8,951 bases of DNA, from assembly GCA_009936695.1 (NCBI GenBank), contig JAACEA010000326.1:1-8951 (forward strand), in the 5' to 3' direction. A program made the translations under genes and the position numbers. Below, one piece after another: positions 6,704 through 8,951 of this stretch; position 1 is the stretch's first letter, and every line of letters begins with the position of its first letter. Origin of the DNA: Planctomycetia bacterium. Its GTDB lineage: Bacteria; Planctomycetota; Phycisphaerae; Phycisphaerales; SM1A02. Under the pieces are notes generated by a model. That model had not been told where the DNA came from and did not search any database. It worked only from the letters and a program-made list of their open reading frames with translations.

Positions 6704-8863
6704 ATGAGAACCGACCATCTCGCGTACCAGCAGGCGACCCGAGTCGCCGGAATGGGATTCATGCTTCAGGCCGTGATCGGCCTGATCATGCTGGTGTACG
6801 GATTCATCTTCAACGACTCGGCCTTCCAGGTGGCCAGCGAACCGATTCTCGTCGGGACGCTGGTCTGGATCGCCCTGGTGGTGATCTTCCACCAGCACCG
6901 GCTCGAACGCCTCGAAGCGTTGGAACGGGACGATCTCGCGTCGGCTCGCGGCGAGGACGCGGCGGGCATCTTCGAGGAAGGGGAGACCGACGTCGCCGCA
7001 CGCCGCCTCCGCCTGATGCACGTCTGGCTGATGCCCATCGCCAGCCTGCTGGTGGCCGGGCTTCTCGTGCTGTTCGGCCTGCGGACCCTCGCGTGGTTCG
7101 ACTGGCAGACCAACCCCGAACTCGACGTCGCGTCGTTCTCGCCGGGGCCGCACCCCGGTTGGCAGCTCGCGATCACGCTGGCCCTCGCCCTCTTCGCGTT
7201 CATCTTCTCGCGATTCGTCGCGGGCATGGCCGCCCGCCCGGCCTGGGCGAACCTCCGCGGCGGTGCGGGCCACATGGTCGGCAACGCCCTGGTGCTGCTC
7301 GCGGTCGCGGTCGGGATCGCGTTCCAGTTCTTCGAGAACGACGGGGTGCTGGAGGGCATCACCTGGGGACTCGGGATCTACATGCTGCTGATCGCGGCGG
7401 AGATCGTCCTCAACTTCGTGCTCAACCTCTACCGCCCTCGACGTCCGGGCGAGACCCCTCGGCCGGCCTTCGACTCGAGGATCCTGAGCCTCTTCGCGGC
7501 GCCCGACTCCATCGTTCGCTCGATCAACGAGGCGGTGAACTACCAGTTCGGCTTCGACATCACCAGCTCCTGGGGCTACCAGCTCCTGCTTCGCAGCTTC
7601 GCATGGCTGCTCGCGTTCGGGCTCGTGGTCCTCATCGCCCTGAGTTCGGTGGTGGTCGTCGAACCCGGTCAGCAGGCGGTTCGCCTGCGGGGCGGGCGGA
7701 TCGTGGGTTCGGTCTACGAGGGCTCGACGATGTTCAAGCTTCCGTGGCCCCTGGAGACCGTCGAGGTCGTGGACGCGGCGAGAATCCAGGAACTGAGCCT
7801 CAACGGGGTGCCGCGCGAGGTCAAGGAAGTCGATCTCTGGGATCCCGCCGCCGAGCCGATCAACGAGCTCTTTCTCGTCTCCGCCAATCCGCTTCCGGAC
7901 GAGGTCACGCGTTCCGTCGACCAGTTGGAGATCGCGCAGCGCCGTCTCGACGAGGCGAGCGGGCGCAGTGGCGAGGAAGACGACCAGGACGAGCGCCGCC
8001 AGGCGGTGACCAACCAGTTCGCCCTGCTCGACGTCGACGTCATCCTGCGTTACCGCCTCAAGGCGGGTGCGTTGATCGATTTTCTGAACTTCTCCAACGA
8101 CGTCCGCCCGAAGCGAAGCCCGCTGGACATGCGTGAACTCGCGCTGCAGGACATCGCGCTCCGGGTGGTCACCCAGACCTTCTCGCAGCTCTCGCTCGAG
8201 GACGTCCTCTCGCCGCAGGGATCGGCCCTGCCCACCGAGATGCGAAATCGCATCCAGCTCGCCTTCGACGACGCCCGCACCGGCGTCGAGGTGGTCTCGG
8301 TCGCGATTCCGGCCCTCCGTCCGCCGGGCGATTCGGTGTCCATGTTCGAAGAGCTCGCGATCGACACCCAGAACGTCCGCAAGACGCTCGAAGAGGCCCG
8401 CCGCACCGCGAACGCGGCCCTCGCGGGGATGGTCGGTGATGCCGACCGGGCACGGCGGATCGTCGAGATCATCGAGCGGTACCGCGAGCTCGACCGTACC
8501 GAGGGACCCGATGCGGAGGCGACGATCGACGCCCGGGTCGAGGCGGAGCGGATGCTTCGCGACAGCCAGGGCCTGATCGCATCGTTCATCGCGAGCGTCC
8601 GGAGCCTCCGGTGGCAGATCCACATGGATGCCCGCCGCAAGACCGACGAGGTGCGGGGGCAGGTCGGGGCCTTCGAGGCGGCACCCGAGCTCTACCGCGA
8701 ACGTCGGATCATGGAGGTCCTCTCCGAGGTGCTCCAGCAGGTCCGATCCAAGTACGTGCTGGCCGTCGACTCGGCCCGCACCGATCTCGACGTGGAGATG
8801 CAGGAGCCCGACACCGGCCTGAACCTCCGCGAGTATCTCGACAAGCCAGGTGAATCCAACTGA
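6704..8863 (+). CDS. hflK: HflK-like SPFH/band 7 protein with multi-pass N-terminal extension
   Basis: A 719-residue protein. Predicted membrane helices lie at about 16-36, 47-63, 107-127, 153-175, 191-210 and 219-243. A seventh at about 300-319 runs directly into the SPFH domain (VVVVEPGQQAVRLRGGRIVG, E320). The band 7 core continues with FKLPWPLETVEVVD and DVDVILRYRL, interrupted by a charged segment at about 404-437 rich in Glu, Asp, Gln and Arg. A long helical region follows, then the HflK-type end (AAPELYRERRIMEVLSEVL, SKYVLAVDS). HflK and HflC form a membrane cage around FtsH and modulate its proteolysis of membrane proteins. E. coli HflK is about 419 residues with a single membrane helix, so the first 290 residues here are extra. 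The ATG at 6704 follows GAGG at a short 3-nt spacing. The alternative ATG at 6752 lacks a site and would cut into helix 1. Confidence 0.88.
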   Translation: MRTDHLAYQQATRVAGMGFMLQAVIGLIMLVYGFIFNDSAFQVASEPILVGTLVWIALVVIFHQHRLERLEALERDDLASARGEDAAGIFEEGETDVAARRLRLMHVWLMPIASLLVAGLLVLFGLRTLAWFDWQTNPELDVASFSPGPHPGWQLAITLALALFAFIFSRFVAGMAARPAWANLRGGAGHMVGNALVLLAVAVGIAFQFFENDGVLEGITWGLGIYMLLIAAEIVLNFVLNLYRPRRPGETPRPAFDSRILSLFAAPDSIVRSINEAVNYQFGFDITSSWGYQLLLRSFAWLLAFGLVVLIALSSVVVVEPGQQAVRLRGGRIVGSVYEGSTMFKLPWPLETVEVVDAARIQELSLNGVPREVKEVDLWDPAAEPINELFLVSANPLPDEVTRSVDQLEIAQRRLDEASGRSGEEDDQDERRQAVTNQFALLDVDVILRYRLKAGALIDFLNFSNDVRPKRSPLDMRELALQDIALRVVTQTFSQLSLEDVLSPQGSALPTEMRNRIQLAFDDARTGVEVVSVAIPALRPPGDSVSMFEELAIDTQNVRKTLEEARRTANAALAGMVGDADRARRIVEIIERYRELDRTEGPDAEATIDARVEAERMLRDSQGLIASFIASVRSLRWQIHMDARRKTDEVRGQVGAFEAAPELYRERRIMEVLSEVLQQVRSKYVLAVDSARTDLDVEMQEPDTGLNLREYLDKPGESN

Positions 8864-8877
8864 CCCCGAAGTCCGAC

Positions 8878-8897
8878 CCGGGGCCTCGAGGTCCCGG
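8878..8897 (+). other. Hairpin between hflK and the next gene
   Basis: CCGGGGCC and GGTCCCGG pair over 8 bp with one G-U wobble around a TCGA loop, 14 bp after the hflK stop. The following bases (CGTTCCCGTCAAC) are not a proper T-tract. It is more likely a mid-operon stability or attenuation element than a full terminator. Confidence 0.4.
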
Positions 8898-8930
8898 CGT
8901 TCCCGTCAACGCGAAACTGCGCAGCGAACC

Positions 8931-8951
8931 ATGAGCAAGACCATCACCGCC
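8931..8951 (+). CDS. hflC: Start of next gene, probable HflC, truncated by window end
   Basis: Only seven codons are visible (MSKTITA), beginning at an ATG 67 bp after hflK on the same strand. hflC commonly follows hflK, and its product pairs with HflK in the FtsH-associated complex, so that is the expected identity. Nothing in the visible residues proves it. No clear Shine-Dalgarno precedes the ATG (the upstream bases are GCAGCGAACC). Confidence 0.4.

Noticed and set aside
6306..6707. Plus-strand 133-codon frame across the divergent region
   Set aside because: It starts antisense within the permease, has no ribosome site and encodes a Gly/Ser/Arg-rich sequence with no motif.
6362..8623. Very long minus-strand open frame (about 1100 codons with the permease) running antisense to hflK
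   Set aside because: The part upstream of the permease ATG gives a low-complexity Arg/Asp/Glu/His-rich product, antisense to a clear SPFH gene. It is an effect of high G+C and codon bias. The permease has its own ATG and AGGA site at 6361.

Overview
The window is about two-thirds G+C, with compact bacterial genes. It carries a lipid acyltransferase, a class II tRNA nucleotidyltransferase/poly(A) polymerase, two secreted ClpP/NfeD-like proteins, a small polytopic membrane protein, an ABC-2 permease, an unusually large HflK and the first codons of a probable HflC. The G+C level, the HflK with a multi-pass N-terminus and the secreted ClpP-like pair would fit a planctomycete, perhaps the Phycisphaerae. 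That assignment is an inference, since there is no rRNA or other phylogenetic marker in the window. No tRNA, rRNA, CRISPR array, insertion sequence or phage gene was seen, so this looks like chromosomal backbone.

Layout. Bases 1-1859 (+): the 3' part of a PlsC-type acyltransferase overlaps a cca/pcnB-type gene through ATGA, so the two are probably translationally coupled. Bases 1860-1996: a short spacer. Bases 1997-4529 (+): two tandem genes for exported ClpP/crotonase-fold proteins. The second keeps NSPGG and a Ser/Lys pair typical of NfeD-type proteases. The first has lost the glycine-rich oxyanion motif and the aligned serine, and looks like a pseudoenzyme partner. Both share a C-terminal helical region with a W-x-R-T-x-x-x-C motif and a second cysteine before YP. 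A strong hairpin with a T-rich tail (4597-4637) closes this unit. Bases 4664-5296 (+): a four-TM protein of unknown function. Bases 5324-6361 (-): an ABC-2 permease, convergent with it and lacking an ATPase gene in the window.

Bases 6362-6703 form a 342-bp divergent control region between the permease and hflK. It has no convincing gene but several inverted repeats, two of them with perfect 8-bp arms. Bases 6704-8863 (+): a 719-residue HflK-like SPFH protein with about six extra transmembrane segments before the usual one. After a 67-bp gap containing a hairpin, a new ATG at 8931 probably starts hflC, which continues outside the window.

The functional theme is the cell envelope: phospholipid synthesis, periplasmic proteolysis, SPFH control of membrane proteolysis, and membrane transport. 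The most notable item is the active/degenerate pair of secreted ClpP-like proteins.
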